This document shows positions 1-8,692 of a stretch of DNA of 48,878 bases, in pieces; position 1 is the first letter of the stretch, and every line of letters begins with the position of its first letter. Below the pieces are notes generated by a model that saw only the letters and a program-made list of their open reading frames with translations, searched no databases and was not told the origin of the DNA. The stretch is from assembly GCA_002294005.1 (NCBI GenBank), contig DBEH01000049.1, positions 72,874 through 121,751 of the forward strand, in the 5' to 3' direction. The stretch comes from Firmicutes bacterium UBA911 (GTDB taxonomy: Bacteria > Bacillota > Desulfotomaculia > Desulfotomaculales > Desulforudaceae). The position numbers were made by a program, and so were the translations under genes.

Positions 1-1
1 A

Positions 2-2158
2 ATTTACGGCTCATTGTTTGTTTTATATCCCGTTTTCTTTGCTAGTGGCATCGTTTTTGCACTGTACAAGATGATCCGTTTACTGCGACAGGTGCGCGGT
101 TTAGCTCGACTGCGATTACGTTATTTTTTTGGAGGGATTCTAGCTTCTTTCACAGCTGGCAGCCTGGTTAATATTTTCCTTCCCATGATGGGGATGACGA
201 GTGCAGAGGTTCGTAATCTAGGGCCTTTGTCTCTCATTATTGCCATATTCATGATCACGTACGCGATTCTGCGCTACCGCCTGATGGACATTCGTTTGGC
301 TTTCGGCACCGGTCTCACTTACGGATTTGCTGTTGTCATCTTGTGCGTCTTAACGGCCTTGCCGGCCTATATGCTGGAAACCATTTTCGATGTCCGGATG
401 GGAGGCTTCCTTTACTACTACACGATACTTGTGGTAGGTACGGCGGTTCTTCTGTTTCAGCCGTTGAGAAACGGGCTGGAGTCTTTGGTCCGCCGCTTTT
501 ACCACCGCGGAGCGTACGACTACTTCAACACCTTACTCACCACCAGCAAGACGATCGTTACCATCCTTGAGCGGGATAGGCTGCTCGCATTCCTGATTGA
601 CAAGTGGGTAAACACCATCGGCATCACCGGCGTCACCTTCTTCCTCAGGGGTCCCGACGGTTGTTTCAGTCCGGTCGCCGAAAGGCACCTGCCGGCGCAC
701 GCCCCTGAAGACGATGGCAAGGTCCGCACGCGGGCGGAAGTAGAGCACGTGGTCAAAGAGGGTCACGCCCTTGAAGACGGTGGTGAGGCCCGCACGCCGG
801 GTCGGGCGCTCATATCTCATCTGGAGGAACACGGTGACGTGCTTCTTTTTACCGATCTGAGAGGTCTTGTCCCACGGGAGAAGGGGCGGTTGCTCACCGT
901 GCAGATGACCGCTTTGCAGGCCGAGGCCGCGGTCCCGGTGATCATGGATGGGCGGCTGGAAGGGATATTCTTTCTGGGAGCCAAGATTTCGGGCGAACCC
1001 TATTCGCAGGAGGACGTGAAGCTGCTTGCCACGCTGGTGTCGCAAGTCGCCGTTTCTTTGAAAAACGCGCAGCTCTACCAGGAAGTACGGGTAGTGAAAC
1101 GGTACTTGGAGAACGTGCTGGAAAACATAGGCAACGGCTTAATTGCGGTTGATTGGTCGGGCTCCATTACCGCCTTTAACAGCGCCGCCGGGAGGTTGGC
1201 CGGAATATCCGCCGGAGAGGCACTGGGGAGAAAGGTGGACGAGGTGTTGGACCCGGCGATAAGCGGGCTGATGCTGCACACGATGGCGACGGCCGCAGTC
1301 GGGAGCGGGGTCGAATTGGAGCTTCAGGCCGGGGAGGCCGTCCGCTTCGTTTCCTGCAGCACGGCGGTGGTGGAGGCACCGGATGGTGGGCGGCGCGGCG
1401 CGATTCTAGTGATGAGCGACGTCACGCAGGTCAAGGAACTGGAGCGTGAGAAAAGCCAGATCGAGCGGCTGGCGTCCCTGGGTCAGGTGGCGGCCGGCAT
1501 GGCGCACGAGATCAAAAACCCGCTGGTTTCGATCAAAACATTTGCGGAGCTTTTGCCGGAGAAGTACGAAAGCCCGGAGTTCCGCCTTGATTTCTCCCGC
1601 ATCGTCAGTCAGGAAGTCGAACGGATCGATAACCTGGTGACGGAGCTTTTGAGTTTCACCCGCAGTTCCCGGCTGCGGTGCGAAGAGGTCAACGCCGAAG
1701 CCCTTATGGACGAGGTGCTGCTTTTGTTGTCGCCCCAGATGGACAGGCAGAATGTTCGTGTTTACAGACAATATGACTCCGGAGTGCGCCCTCTCTGGGC
1801 GGATAAGAACCAGTTGAAGCAAGCGTTTCTTAATGTATGCCTGAATGGCATTCAGGCTATGACCGGCGGGGGCGAACTCAGGATATCCATCCTTGCCGAA
1901 TCCGGCAGGGATCACACAGGTAAAGATCCTGCCCCGGGAGGAAAGGTGAAGATCGTTGTCGAAGATACAGGGGTGGGTATTTCTGCCAAGGAAAAAGACC
2001 GGGTTTTCGACCCGTTTTTCACCACCAAGTCCGAGGGGGTGGGTATCGGGTTGAGCATCAGTCACAAAATTGTGGTCGACCATGGGGGGACCATCCAGAT
2101 CAGAAGTAGGCCGGGGGATGGCGCAGCCTTTGAAATCTGCCTTCCGGCTGCCGGTTAG
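2..2158 (+). CDS. Membrane sensor histidine kinase (7TM-like/GAF/PAS/HisKA/HATPase), 5' end cut by window
   Basis: The frame is open to the first base, so the true start lies upstream; the first usable start inside is TTG at 14, and residue numbers count from there. About five hydrophobic segments (residues ~1-160) resemble the multi-helix N-terminus of HisKA_7TM kinases. A GAF-like region (~180-340), a PAS domain (~355-475), a HisKA helix with the phospho-acceptor His near residue 498 (AGMAHEIKNP) and a full HATPase_c domain follow. The N-box (NVCLNGIQAM), G1 box (DTGVGI) and glycine-rich G2 box (GVGIGLSI) are all intact, so this should be an active autokinase. It is followed, 63 nt after its stop, by a kinase-like gene with a damaged ATPase domain and then an HD-GYP response regulator, which suggests one phosphorelay. 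The input signal is unknown. The domain assignment is firm; the partner assignment is inference. Confidence 0.92.
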   Translation: MYGSLFVLYPVFFASGIVFALYKMIRLLRQVRGLARLRLRYFFGGILASFTAGSLVNIFLPMMGMTSAEVRNLGPLSLIIAIFMITYAILRYRLMDIRLAFGTGLTYGFAVVILCVLTALPAYMLETIFDVRMGGFLYYYTILVVGTAVLLFQPLRNGLESLVRRFYHRGAYDYFNTLLTTSKTIVTILERDRLLAFLIDKWVNTIGITGVTFFLRGPDGCFSPVAERHLPAHAPEDDGKVRTRAEVEHVVKEGHALEDGGEARTPGRALISHLEEHGDVLLFTDLRGLVPREKGRLLTVQMTALQAEAAVPVIMDGRLEGIFFLGAKISGEPYSQEDVKLLATLVSQVAVSLKNAQLYQEVRVVKRYLENVLENIGNGLIAVDWSGSITAFNSAAGRLAGISAGEALGRKVDEVLDPAISGLMLHTMATAAVGSGVELELQAGEAVRFVSCSTAVVEAPDGGRRGAILVMSDVTQVKELEREKSQIERLASLGQVAAGMAHEIKNPLVSIKTFAELLPEKYESPEFRLDFSRIVSQEVERIDNLVTELLSFTRSSRLRCEEVNAEALMDEVLLLLSPQMDRQNVRVYRQYDSGVRPLWADKNQLKQAFLNVCLNGIQAMTGGGELRISILAESGRDHTGKDPAPGGKVKIVVEDTGVGISAKEKDRVFDPFFTTKSEGVGIGLSISHKIVVDHGGTIQIRSRPGDGAAFEICLPAAG
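698..800 (+). repeat. Imperfect 37-nt direct repeat (period 66 nt) inside the kinase GAF-like region
   Basis: Copies at 698-734 and 764-800 match at about 31 of 37 positions. The 66-nt period equals 22 codons, so the frame is kept. They encode HAPEDDGKVRTRAE and HALEDGGEARTPGR. This looks like an in-frame segmental duplication that lengthened a loop of the GAF-like domain. Confidence 0.7.
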
Positions 2159-2221
2159 GCGGGTTTTTGCCCACGGATGAGAAGGCAGTCGGTCAACCTG
2201 GACGGGGGAGAGGGAATCGGC

Positions 2222-4231
2222 TTGAAGGTGGTGCTCGTCGTTTCCAAAAGCAACGGCCGCCTCGGGGCAATCAGGGGCCTTGTGCCGGAGCGGTATACCC
2301 TGATGGATGCCGACATGGGGTCCGAGGGGATGCATTTGCTGCGCAGCATCGTCACGGGGGTGGTGCTGGTGGATGCCGCCGCCCCCGGCGTTTTGCCCTG
2401 GATTGAGGAAGCGGAGCGGTTGAGGCCGGATCTCACCTACATCGGGGTCACCGACAGCCCCAATCCGGACCGGACCCTGTCGCAGTGCTTCTATGATCTT
2501 CTTCACCCTCCCTTCACGTCGGTCCGGCTGGACCGCGCTTTGGCCCGGGCCTGGGAAAGAACGGAACTTGCTTTCGTGGCGCGAAGCCTAAAAAAACCGG
2601 CCGACCGCGTGGAACACCCCGCTTATATCAGGTCTGCGGTCCCAAGCAGGCAGCGGGAACGCGTACTGTGTGAACTATCCAAGGTGCTGAACAACAGCCT
2701 GAACCAGGACCGTTTCCTGGAGCTTTTCCTGGACGCCGTTGCGGGATTGGCTCCGGTGGGGAAGATGTCCGTCCTGTTGGCCGATAAGAGCGGCGGAGAG
2801 TATCGGGTCCGCAAACAAAGGGGTTTGGCCCCGGAATTCTGTTCCAGATTGCGGTTCGATGCCTCCCGGGGACTGGCTGCCTGGCTGGCCGCCGAGGGGC
2901 GCCTCCTCCGCGTTGGAGAAACCAACGGCGAGGATTTGCTTTTCACCACCGAAGCCTTGCAGGAGATGCGGCTTTTGCAAGCCGTGGTGAGCATACCGCT
3001 GACGGCCCACGGACGGTTGATCGGCGCCCTGAACCTGGGGCCCAAGGTAACCGGCGCCGAGTACGGCGACGAAGAACTGGAGACCTTCTACATTCTATCC
3101 GAAAATGTGGCGATGGCTTTACAGGATATCGAGCTGCACCACCGGCTGCAGTACCAGAAGTCGTATATTGAGAGCATTCTGCAGCGCATGAACAGCGGGG
3201 TGGTGGCGATAAACCGCGACGATCGGGTGATTACCTTTAACAGCCGTGCCCGGACCATATTGGGGTTGGATGCGGAGCAGGTCCTGGGTCAGGATTTGCG
3301 TTGCCTGCCGAGTCCGCTGGGCGATTTGCTCTACGACACCCTGACGACGGCCCGGGCTTACGACAGGGAAGAGATTCAACTGGCGCGCGGGCGCATTCCG
3401 CTGGAGATCAGCACCTACCAACTGATCAGCGGGGCGGAGGTCCTGGGGAGCGTCATGATCCTGGACGACATCTCCGAACGCAAACAACTTGAACGGGAGC
3501 GGCGCCAGGCGGACCGGCTCGACGTGTTGAACAAGTTCGTCGGCCAACTGGCGCACGAGGTAAAAAACCCGATGGTGGCCATTCAGACCTTCTCGGAACT
3601 GTTGCCGGACAAGTATGAAGATAGTGCGTTCAGGGACTTTTTCACCCAGACCGTCCGGCAGGAGGTGAAGAGGCTCAACGAACTGGTGGAGCAACTCATT
3701 GCTTTTTCGGCACCCCTGTCCTACAAGTTCGCGGTCGGCGAAGTCCATGAAATTCTGCGGATGGGCCTTTCCCTACTAAGGGAACAGGGTAAAGGAGCCG
3801 AAATGAAAGTAGAGGCCGCTTACTGTGGGGAGCTCTTGTACGTGCGGGCGGACCCGGCCCTGCTGGCGAGAGCGTTTTCCTACCTCCTAAAATCATTTAA
3901 CGCGGTTGAACAAGGGGGGAGCCTGCACATTAAGACCGCGCAAGACGGAAGCCTTTTCGGTTCTGGAGGCCTTTCCGTCGTCCTGTGGGATTCCGTGACC
4001 ACGGTCGGCGTGGAAGAGGTGGAGACGATGTTTGACCCGCTCCACGCCATGCAAAACAGCTATATCTCTCTTGAGCTTCCGGTCAGCCGCAAGATCATCG
4101 AGGACCACGGGGGCCGGATCAAGGGGTCTGTGGTCAAAGGCAAGGGTTTGCGATTCGTAGTGTATTTACCCATCTTTAGCAGTGAAGGCGGTGAGGGTCA
4201 TGGCCGAGCCATCGCGAATATTGGTGGTTGA
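2222..4231 (+). CDS. Kinase-like protein with receiver-like N-terminus, GAF, PAS, HisKA and degenerate HATPase domain
   Basis: The start is taken as TTG 2222, about 9 nt after GGGGGAGAGG; an ATG at 2177 in the same frame has no ribosome binding site. The order is a receiver-like N-terminus (~1-110, with VLVDAAAPG where a receiver has its phospho-Asp loop), GAF (~150-320), PAS (~325-440), then a HisKA helix that keeps the His (VGQLAHEVKNP). The ATP-binding domain is clearly related to that of the upstream kinase and shares the IIEDHGG region, but it has lost its key residues. The N-box Asn aligns with Ser, DTGVG has become DSVTT, and the GxGxGL box is gone (NSYISLEL). Autophosphorylation is therefore unlikely. 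It may be a phospho-acceptor, a scaffold or a partner of the upstream kinase. It overlaps the response-regulator gene by 32 nt. The degeneration is seen directly; the role is inferred. Confidence 0.85.
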   Translation: MKVVLVVSKSNGRLGAIRGLVPERYTLMDADMGSEGMHLLRSIVTGVVLVDAAAPGVLPWIEEAERLRPDLTYIGVTDSPNPDRTLSQCFYDLLHPPFTSVRLDRALARAWERTELAFVARSLKKPADRVEHPAYIRSAVPSRQRERVLCELSKVLNNSLNQDRFLELFLDAVAGLAPVGKMSVLLADKSGGEYRVRKQRGLAPEFCSRLRFDASRGLAAWLAAEGRLLRVGETNGEDLLFTTEALQEMRLLQAVVSIPLTAHGRLIGALNLGPKVTGAEYGDEELETFYILSENVAMALQDIELHHRLQYQKSYIESILQRMNSGVVAINRDDRVITFNSRARTILGLDAEQVLGQDLRCLPSPLGDLLYDTLTTARAYDREEIQLARGRIPLEISTYQLISGAEVLGSVMILDDISERKQLERERRQADRLDVLNKFVGQLAHEVKNPMVAIQTFSELLPDKYEDSAFRDFFTQTVRQEVKRLNELVEQLIAFSAPLSYKFAVGEVHEILRMGLSLLREQGKGAEMKVEAAYCGELLYVRADPALLARAFSYLLKSFNAVEQGGSLHIKTAQDGSLFGSGGLSVVLWDSVTTVGVEEVETMFDPLHAMQNSYISLELPVSRKIIEDHGGRIKGSVVKGKGLRFVVYLPIFSSEGGEGHGRAIANIGG

Positions 4232-5231
4232 TGACGAACTGGGTCCGCGGGAAGCACTGAGGCTGATTCTGCAGGATCACTACGAAATCGCCACGGCGCA
4301 AAACGGCCATCAGGCACTGGATCACCTTGCAGACCGGGAATTTGACCTGGTGATCATGGACATCAGGATGCCTGGCATCAACGGGATCGACCTGCTTGCG
4401 GAGGCCAAGAAGAAGGCCCCGGACACGGAGGTGGTGATGATCACCGCCTATGCCTCGGTGGAAACGGCCGCCAGCGCCTTGAGGCACGGCGCCCTGGACT
4501 ATCTCATCAAGCCTTTCGACCGCAAGTTGGTTTTGGATGTGGTGCAAAAGGGACTAATCCGCCGCGCCGAATCCCGCAAGATCAAGGGCCGGCTGGAAGA
4601 ACTGCAACTGGTGAATCAGTCCCTGAGGCACGAAATTGAGCGGGCTTCCATCAACATCCAGCGGCACTACCTGGAAACGGTAAGCTCCCTGGTGGCGGCT
4701 ATCGACGCCAAGGACTCGTACACCAAGTCCCACCAGGAAAGAGTGGTCATGTTCGCCATGCTCCTGGGGGCCGAATTGGGTCTTTCGGCCGGGGAGCTGG
4801 GCGTACTCCAGCAGGCCGCGGTACTGCACGATATCGGCAAAATCGGCGTGCCCGAGCAGATTCTTAGAAAACCGGAGCACCTGATCCCCGAGGAGTTCGA
4901 CGTCATCAAGCAGCACCCGGTCATTGGCGCGGAGATTATTTCTCCAGTGCGGTTCCTGAGCGAAGTGGTGTCGATTGTGTTGCACCACCATGAACGTTTT
5001 AACGGGGGGGGCTATCCCGACGGGCTCAAGGGTGAGCTGATCCCTCTGGGGGCCAGGATTTTGGCGGTTGCCGACGCGGTCGACGCCATGCTTTCCAATC
5101 GCCCCTACGCCCCGGCGAAAACGGTCGCCCAAGTGCACGAAGAACTTCGCCGCTGCTCGGGGACCCAGTTCGACCCTCAGTTGGTGAGAGCGGCGTTGAA
5201 GATGGACCTTCCGTCCAGGCGCATTCGGTGA
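4200..5231 (+). CDS. Response regulator with HD-GYP c-di-GMP phosphodiesterase output domain
   Basis: ATG 4200 follows GTGAGG closely; GTG 4182 is an in-frame alternative. The receiver domain (~1-120) has the acidic pair D11/D12, phospho-acceptor D54 (VIMDIRMPG), the Thr of MITAYAS and the Lys of LIKPFD. A coiled linker leads to an HD-GYP domain (~165-335) with the HD pair in LHDIGKIG, downstream HHH ligands and a canonical GGGYPDGL loop. Canonical HD-GYP proteins hydrolyse c-di-GMP using a bi- or trinuclear metal centre. The gene overlaps the 3' end of the pseudokinase gene, so the kinase, pseudokinase and regulator are probably co-translated. The likely output is phosphorylation-controlled c-di-GMP breakdown. 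Confidence 0.92.
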   Translation: MAEPSRILVVDDELGPREALRLILQDHYEIATAQNGHQALDHLADREFDLVIMDIRMPGINGIDLLAEAKKKAPDTEVVMITAYASVETAASALRHGALDYLIKPFDRKLVLDVVQKGLIRRAESRKIKGRLEELQLVNQSLRHEIERASINIQRHYLETVSSLVAAIDAKDSYTKSHQERVVMFAMLLGAELGLSAGELGVLQQAAVLHDIGKIGVPEQILRKPEHLIPEEFDVIKQHPVIGAEIISPVRFLSEVVSIVLHHHERFNGGGYPDGLKGELIPLGARILAVADAVDAMLSNRPYAPAKTVAQVHEELRRCSGTQFDPQLVRAALKMDLPSRRIR

Positions 5232-5266
5232 ACTTAAAGTGGTTAAGAGAATATCAACAACGCGAA

Positions 5267-5288
5267 CAGGGGGCCGCGTGACCCCCTG
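5267..5288. terminator. Hairpin between convergent genes (CAGGGGG / CCCCCTG)
   Basis: A 7-bp perfect stem with an 8-nt loop lies between the stop of the HD-GYP regulator and the stop of the convergent chemoreceptor gene. There is no clean U-tract on the plus strand; the minus strand is moderately T-rich after the stem. It is a possible bidirectional terminator. Confidence 0.45.
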
Positions 5289-5390
5289 CCCTTTCTCCGG
5301 CCGGTCCGAACCGGTTCAATTAGAATAATTATCCGGCAGGGTGTCCCGCACCCGATTCCTTGTCCAATTTTTGGTTTTGCAACATTCCCG

Positions 5391-7307
5391 CTAGGTGGTC
5401 CGGTCCAGGCGGAAGCGGCTCACCATGGCGCCCAGTTCGTCCGCCTGGCGCGCCAGCTCCTGGGACGAGCTGGTGAGTTCTTCCATCGCGGAAGAGACCT
5501 CTTCCACGGAGGCGGCCAGGTTCTGGGTGGCGTTGCTGGTCTGCTTGCTGCCCTGGGCGATCTGCCCGATCATTTCGATGTTTTCCCTGACCGCCTTGAC
5601 GATCTCCTTGAAGGCGTCGCCGGCCTGCCGGGCGGTGGTTACCCCCTGAGCGACGGCGGCGGCGGTGGCGTCCGTGCTGCTGCTCACCGCCTGCATTCCC
5701 CGCCCGATCTCGCCGACGATCTGCGAGATCTCCTTGGCCGCTCCGGCCGACTGCTCGGCCAGCTTGCGCACCTCCTCGGCCACAACCGCGAAGCCGCGGC
5801 CCTGTTCCCCGGCCCGGGCGGCCTCGATGGCGGCGTTTAAGGCCAGCAGGTTGGTTTGGTCGGCGATGTCGGTGATCACCCTGGTGATCTGGGAGACCTT
5901 GCCCGTACGCTGCTCCAGTTCCTTGGTGCTCGTGGTGATCCGTTTCGTGGCCTCCTGGGTGGATTCAATGGTTTTCACCGACTGAAAGACGTGCTTGTTT
6001 CCGCCGAGGGCGGCGTGCTTCATTTTTTCAGCCAATTGCACCAAGGCCTGCGTCCCGGCCAAGTCCTGTTCGGCGGTGGCGGCCACCTGGGAGGTGCTGT
6101 TGGCCACCTGGTCCATCACCGAGGAAACCTCCTCGGTGGAGGCCGAGATTTCCTCGCTTTGCGCCGCGAGATTCGTACTGCTCTCCGTCACGCGGGTCAC
6201 GAGTCCCCGGAGAGCGTCGACCATCCGGTTGAAGGCCGCGGCCAGCTCACCGATTTCGTCGGTGCTCTTGGTCTCCATGCGGCGGGTCAGGTCGCCCTCG
6301 CCCACCCGGTTGGCCTCCTCGATCATCCGGCGCAACGGGGCGGTGAGCCGCACCGCGAACCATCCGGCGACGACCAGGCCGACCAGGAGCACCGCTCCCC
6401 CCACGATCAGGGTGCCGTTGCGGATGGCCGCGAGCGGCGCCAGGAGTTCACGCTCCTCGACCACGGTGGCTATTGCCCAACCCTGGCCCTGGTAGTTCCC
6501 GAACCCGTCCAGCGGGGCGAAACCCACCTGCTTCGGAACCCCGCGGAAGGTGTAGGCGGCCGTGCCGATCTCGCCGCGGATCATTCGTTCGCTGGCCTCC
6601 GCCAGTTCGGGCACGCCCAACTGCCGGACGTCGTCCTTGAGAATCATCTCTTTGTCCGGGTGGGCGATGATGATCCCCTGGGAGTCGATTATGTAAGCGT
6701 AGGCCGAGGGTCTGCCGACGGCTTTCGATTTTTCGGCGTAGCCGTCAATGATTTTCCAGATCGTCTGGTCGAGGTTCAGCCGGGCCACGACGACGCCGCT
6801 GAACGCACCGGCGTCGTCGTACATGGGGGCGGCGAAGTTGACGATGGGCACGCCCAGGTCTCGCGACATACGGATGCTCGAAATGTGCACCTTTTCGTCG
6901 CGGGCTTCCTGGAACCATTCCAGATCGCTCTTGTCGTCACCGGTGATGCCGCTGGTGTCGGCGATCTGGAGGCCCGCGGCGTCGGTGACCGAAATGGTGT
7001 GGTAGTCGTCGAAGGCTCCAAGATACGTGCGCAGTGCCGCCGCCTTTTCGGCCGCGGGCACTTCCGGGTCCCGCAGCGCGGGGTGTCTGGCCATTATTTC
7101 CACGTCCGAGCTGCGCTGGTCCAGGAGCAAGTCGACCAGTTCGCCGTGCGTCTTGGCACTCGTTACGAGATCCTGATGAAGGAGTCCGTAAATTCCGGTA
7201 CCGGCCTGACGGTAGGACAGCCATCCGGCACAAGCCACCGCCAGGGCCAGGAGCAGCATTATTACCAGGGTAAGCTTTACCCGAAGCCGCATCCGAAGCT
7301 TTCTCAC
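5391..7307 (-). CDS. Methyl-accepting chemotaxis protein with Cache sensor domain
   Basis: GTG 7307 is preferred because AAAGGCGGGTG precedes it by about 7 nt; an in-frame ATG at 7346 would add 13 residues. A membrane anchor (LTLVIMLLLALAVACAGWLS) is followed by a double-Cache-like extracellular sensor (~40-300) containing DLEWFQEARD and AYIIDSQGIIIAHPD. A second membrane helix (~305-330), a HAMP domain (RLTAPLRRMIEEANRV) and a full cytoplasmic signalling domain follow. The highly conserved hairpin tip is intact (EAARAGEQGRGFAVVAEEVR), so it should couple to CheA/CheW. No che genes lie in the window, so it works with a chemotaxis system elsewhere. The ligand cannot be read from sequence. Confidence 0.93.
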   Translation of the reverse strand: MRKLRMRLRVKLTLVIMLLLALAVACAGWLSYRQAGTGIYGLLHQDLVTSAKTHGELVDLLLDQRSSDVEIMARHPALRDPEVPAAEKAAALRTYLGAFDDYHTISVTDAAGLQIADTSGITGDDKSDLEWFQEARDEKVHISSIRMSRDLGVPIVNFAAPMYDDAGAFSGVVVARLNLDQTIWKIIDGYAEKSKAVGRPSAYAYIIDSQGIIIAHPDKEMILKDDVRQLGVPELAEASERMIRGEIGTAAYTFRGVPKQVGFAPLDGFGNYQGQGWAIATVVEERELLAPLAAIRNGTLIVGGAVLLVGLVVAGWFAVRLTAPLRRMIEEANRVGEGDLTRRMETKSTDEIGELAAAFNRMVDALRGLVTRVTESSTNLAAQSEEISASTEEVSSVMDQVANSTSQVAATAEQDLAGTQALVQLAEKMKHAALGGNKHVFQSVKTIESTQEATKRITTSTKELEQRTGKVSQITRVITDIADQTNLLALNAAIEAARAGEQGRGFAVVAEEVRKLAEQSAGAAKEISQIVGEIGRGMQAVSSSTDATAAAVAQGVTTARQAGDAFKEIVKAVRENIEMIGQIAQGSKQTSNATQNLAASVEEVSSAMEELTSSSQELARQADELGAMVSRFRLDRTT

Positions 7308-7539
7308 AAAAGGGCACCCGCCTTTGTCTTGGTTTTTTGGAAACATTCACTTTCTGTCGTCCGCATGGACGCCGCCGACAAAACTCCTCGGACCGGCCGC
7401 GGCGCGGCAGTCACGGGGGTACCTGCCCCAGCGGGGCGACCCTTTCGTACACCCCTCCCTCGTTTCTAGCAATCCGCCGGCCTCACCCGTGCAAGGAAAG
7501 TCTCCCCAGAACTTATTATCGGCGACCGGGGGCAACGAC
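7308..7539 (-). promoter_or_regulatory. 5' leader region of the chemoreceptor gene with a GC-rich hairpin
   Basis: Between the nucleotidyltransferase remnant and the chemoreceptor start lie about 230 nt. They include a perfect GCCCC-AGC-GGGGC hairpin at 7425-7437 with a neighbouring GGGGGTACC run. No known riboswitch consensus was recognised. It may hold the promoter and a structured leader; no clear -35/-10 pair was found. Confidence 0.3.
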
Positions 7540-7883
7540 TTAAATCAATCGTTTAGGGGTAAATCCAGACCGCTTCCTTAATTGCACCGAATCGGGAAAC
7601 CCGCCGGGCTTCTTGAGCATGGCCTCCCATTCGGACTGCTTGTACACCAACAAATCGGCCGGAACCGGAAGGACGGTGGTGTCGAACTCCAGTCCCCGTT
7701 TTTCAAACGGCCGGTCGGTGTCGGCCACGATCACCACCAGATCGAGACACTGCCCACGCCCCAAGTGCCGCGCGCGTAGGAGCCGAAATAACCCGCGCGC
7801 ACCACGTTGCTTCGGTCCGCGGCCACCGCTTTAGCCCACCGCCGTACCGCTGCGTCTACCCGGGACGCATCAGGCCATTTCAA
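7540..7883 (-). pseudogene. Frameshifted MNT-type nucleotidyltransferase (antitoxin half of a HEPN/MNT pair)
   Basis: Reading from TTG 7883, the first frame gives AVRRWAKAVAADRS and then the nucleotidyltransferase signature GYFGSYARGTWGVGS, after which it runs out of frame. The other frame continues with LDLVVIVADTDRPFEKRGLE and ends in KRSGFTPKRLI. Restoring one base near 7746 would rebuild GSDLDLVVI, the catalytic GSx(n)DxD motif of minimal nucleotidyltransferases. A single-base deletion has therefore removed the first catalytic Asp codon and broken the frame. The reconstructed protein would be about 115 residues, normal for the family. It directly follows a HEPN fragment, matching the usual HEPN-then-MNT toxin-antitoxin order. 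A sequencing error at this base cannot be excluded. Confidence 0.75.
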
Positions 7884-7980
7884 TATGGACGAAGTCAATA
7901 ATCTCACGGGCATAGGCCAGTGCCTCCTTGCTCTGCAGCGCGCCGTAATGTTCGAACGGTGCGCCCTCTGTAAAGCGTGA
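7870..7980 (-). pseudogene. C-terminal remnant of a HEPN-domain protein (toxin half of HEPN/MNT)
   Basis: This frame reads FTEGAPFEHYGALQSKEAL followed by AYAREIIDFVHIEMA and a TGA at 7872-7870. It matches the C-terminal helix pattern of HEPN proteins that sit before MNT nucleotidyltransferases (APFEHY, then a helix ending in DFV). No HEPN N-terminus is found upstream; the HAD phosphatase gene ends about 40 nt away. About 100 N-terminal residues, including the catalytic helices, have been deleted. The fragment overlaps the TTG start of the MNT remnant, as in an intact coupled pair. Confidence 0.65.
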
Positions 7981-8020
7981 CACTCCCAATCCCGGAACCC
8001 GAACGCGGCGCAAGGCCGAA

Positions 8021-8692
8021 TCATTCTCGGGCCTTTGCCTGAAATCCCCGGTTCCCCGTCCCGCGCGGGGTGAACAGAGGCAGCAACGCCCTCAGGTCGG
8101 CGTCCTCCACCGCATAATCGGCCTTGGCCGCCACCGCGGGACCGGCGTTGAAAGCGACGCTCAAGCCCACTTCCGGGAACAAAAAGGCGTCACCGGCACT
8201 GTCGCCGATGGCCGCCGTCTCCGAGGGCCGTACCCCGAACAGGCGGCAGATGCCGGGGAGGTGCCGCGGTTTGCCGTCCCACGTTACGTGGATCGACACC
8301 CGCCCGTCCAGTGCGCCGTCGGTGAATCCGAGACGGTTGCTGATGCAGATTTCGAATCCCAGCCGCTCCGCCACCGGGTGGGCCAGCACGTCCAACCCGG
8401 ACGACAAGAGCGCCAGACGGTACCCGTCCCGCCTCAAGGCTTCGACGGTTTCCCGGGCCCCCGGGCGCAGGGGGATCTCACCGACAATCTCTTCGAGCCG
8501 CTTCCGCGGGACACCCTTCCACAGAGCCGCGTCCCGCACGGCGAACTCCAGGTAATTGATCCGGCCGGCTAAGAAAGCGTTAAGGGAGACGAGGCCGCCT
8601 TCGTCCCAGGTGCCGAGGCGCTCGTGGATGTGCTGCCACACGCTGCCCACCGGGGTAAGCGTGCCGTCAAGATCGAATATCACGGCTTTCAA
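8021..8692 (-). CDS. HAD-superfamily (HAD-IB, SerB-like) phosphatase
   Basis: TTG 8692 follows GGAGG by about 4 nt; an in-frame TTG at 8707 lies upstream of that site. All HAD motifs are present: motif I near the N-terminus (VIFDLDGTLTP), motif II (LALLSSGLD), a motif-III lysine region (WDGKPRHL) and motif IV (AIGDSAGDAFLF). The helical cap between motifs I and II and the overall length (223 residues) fit phosphoserine-phosphatase-like HAD-IB enzymes. The cap residues that fix substrate could not be judged, so phosphoserine is only a possibility. The gene stands alone, with a degraded HEPN/MNT pair on its 3' side. Confidence 0.85.
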   Translation of the reverse strand: MKAVIFDLDGTLTPVGSVWQHIHERLGTWDEGGLVSLNAFLAGRINYLEFAVRDAALWKGVPRKRLEEIVGEIPLRPGARETVEALRRDGYRLALLSSGLDVLAHPVAERLGFEICISNRLGFTDGALDGRVSIHVTWDGKPRHLPGICRLFGVRPSETAAIGDSAGDAFLFPEVGLSVAFNAGPAVAAKADYAVEDADLRALLPLFTPRGTGNRGFQAKARE

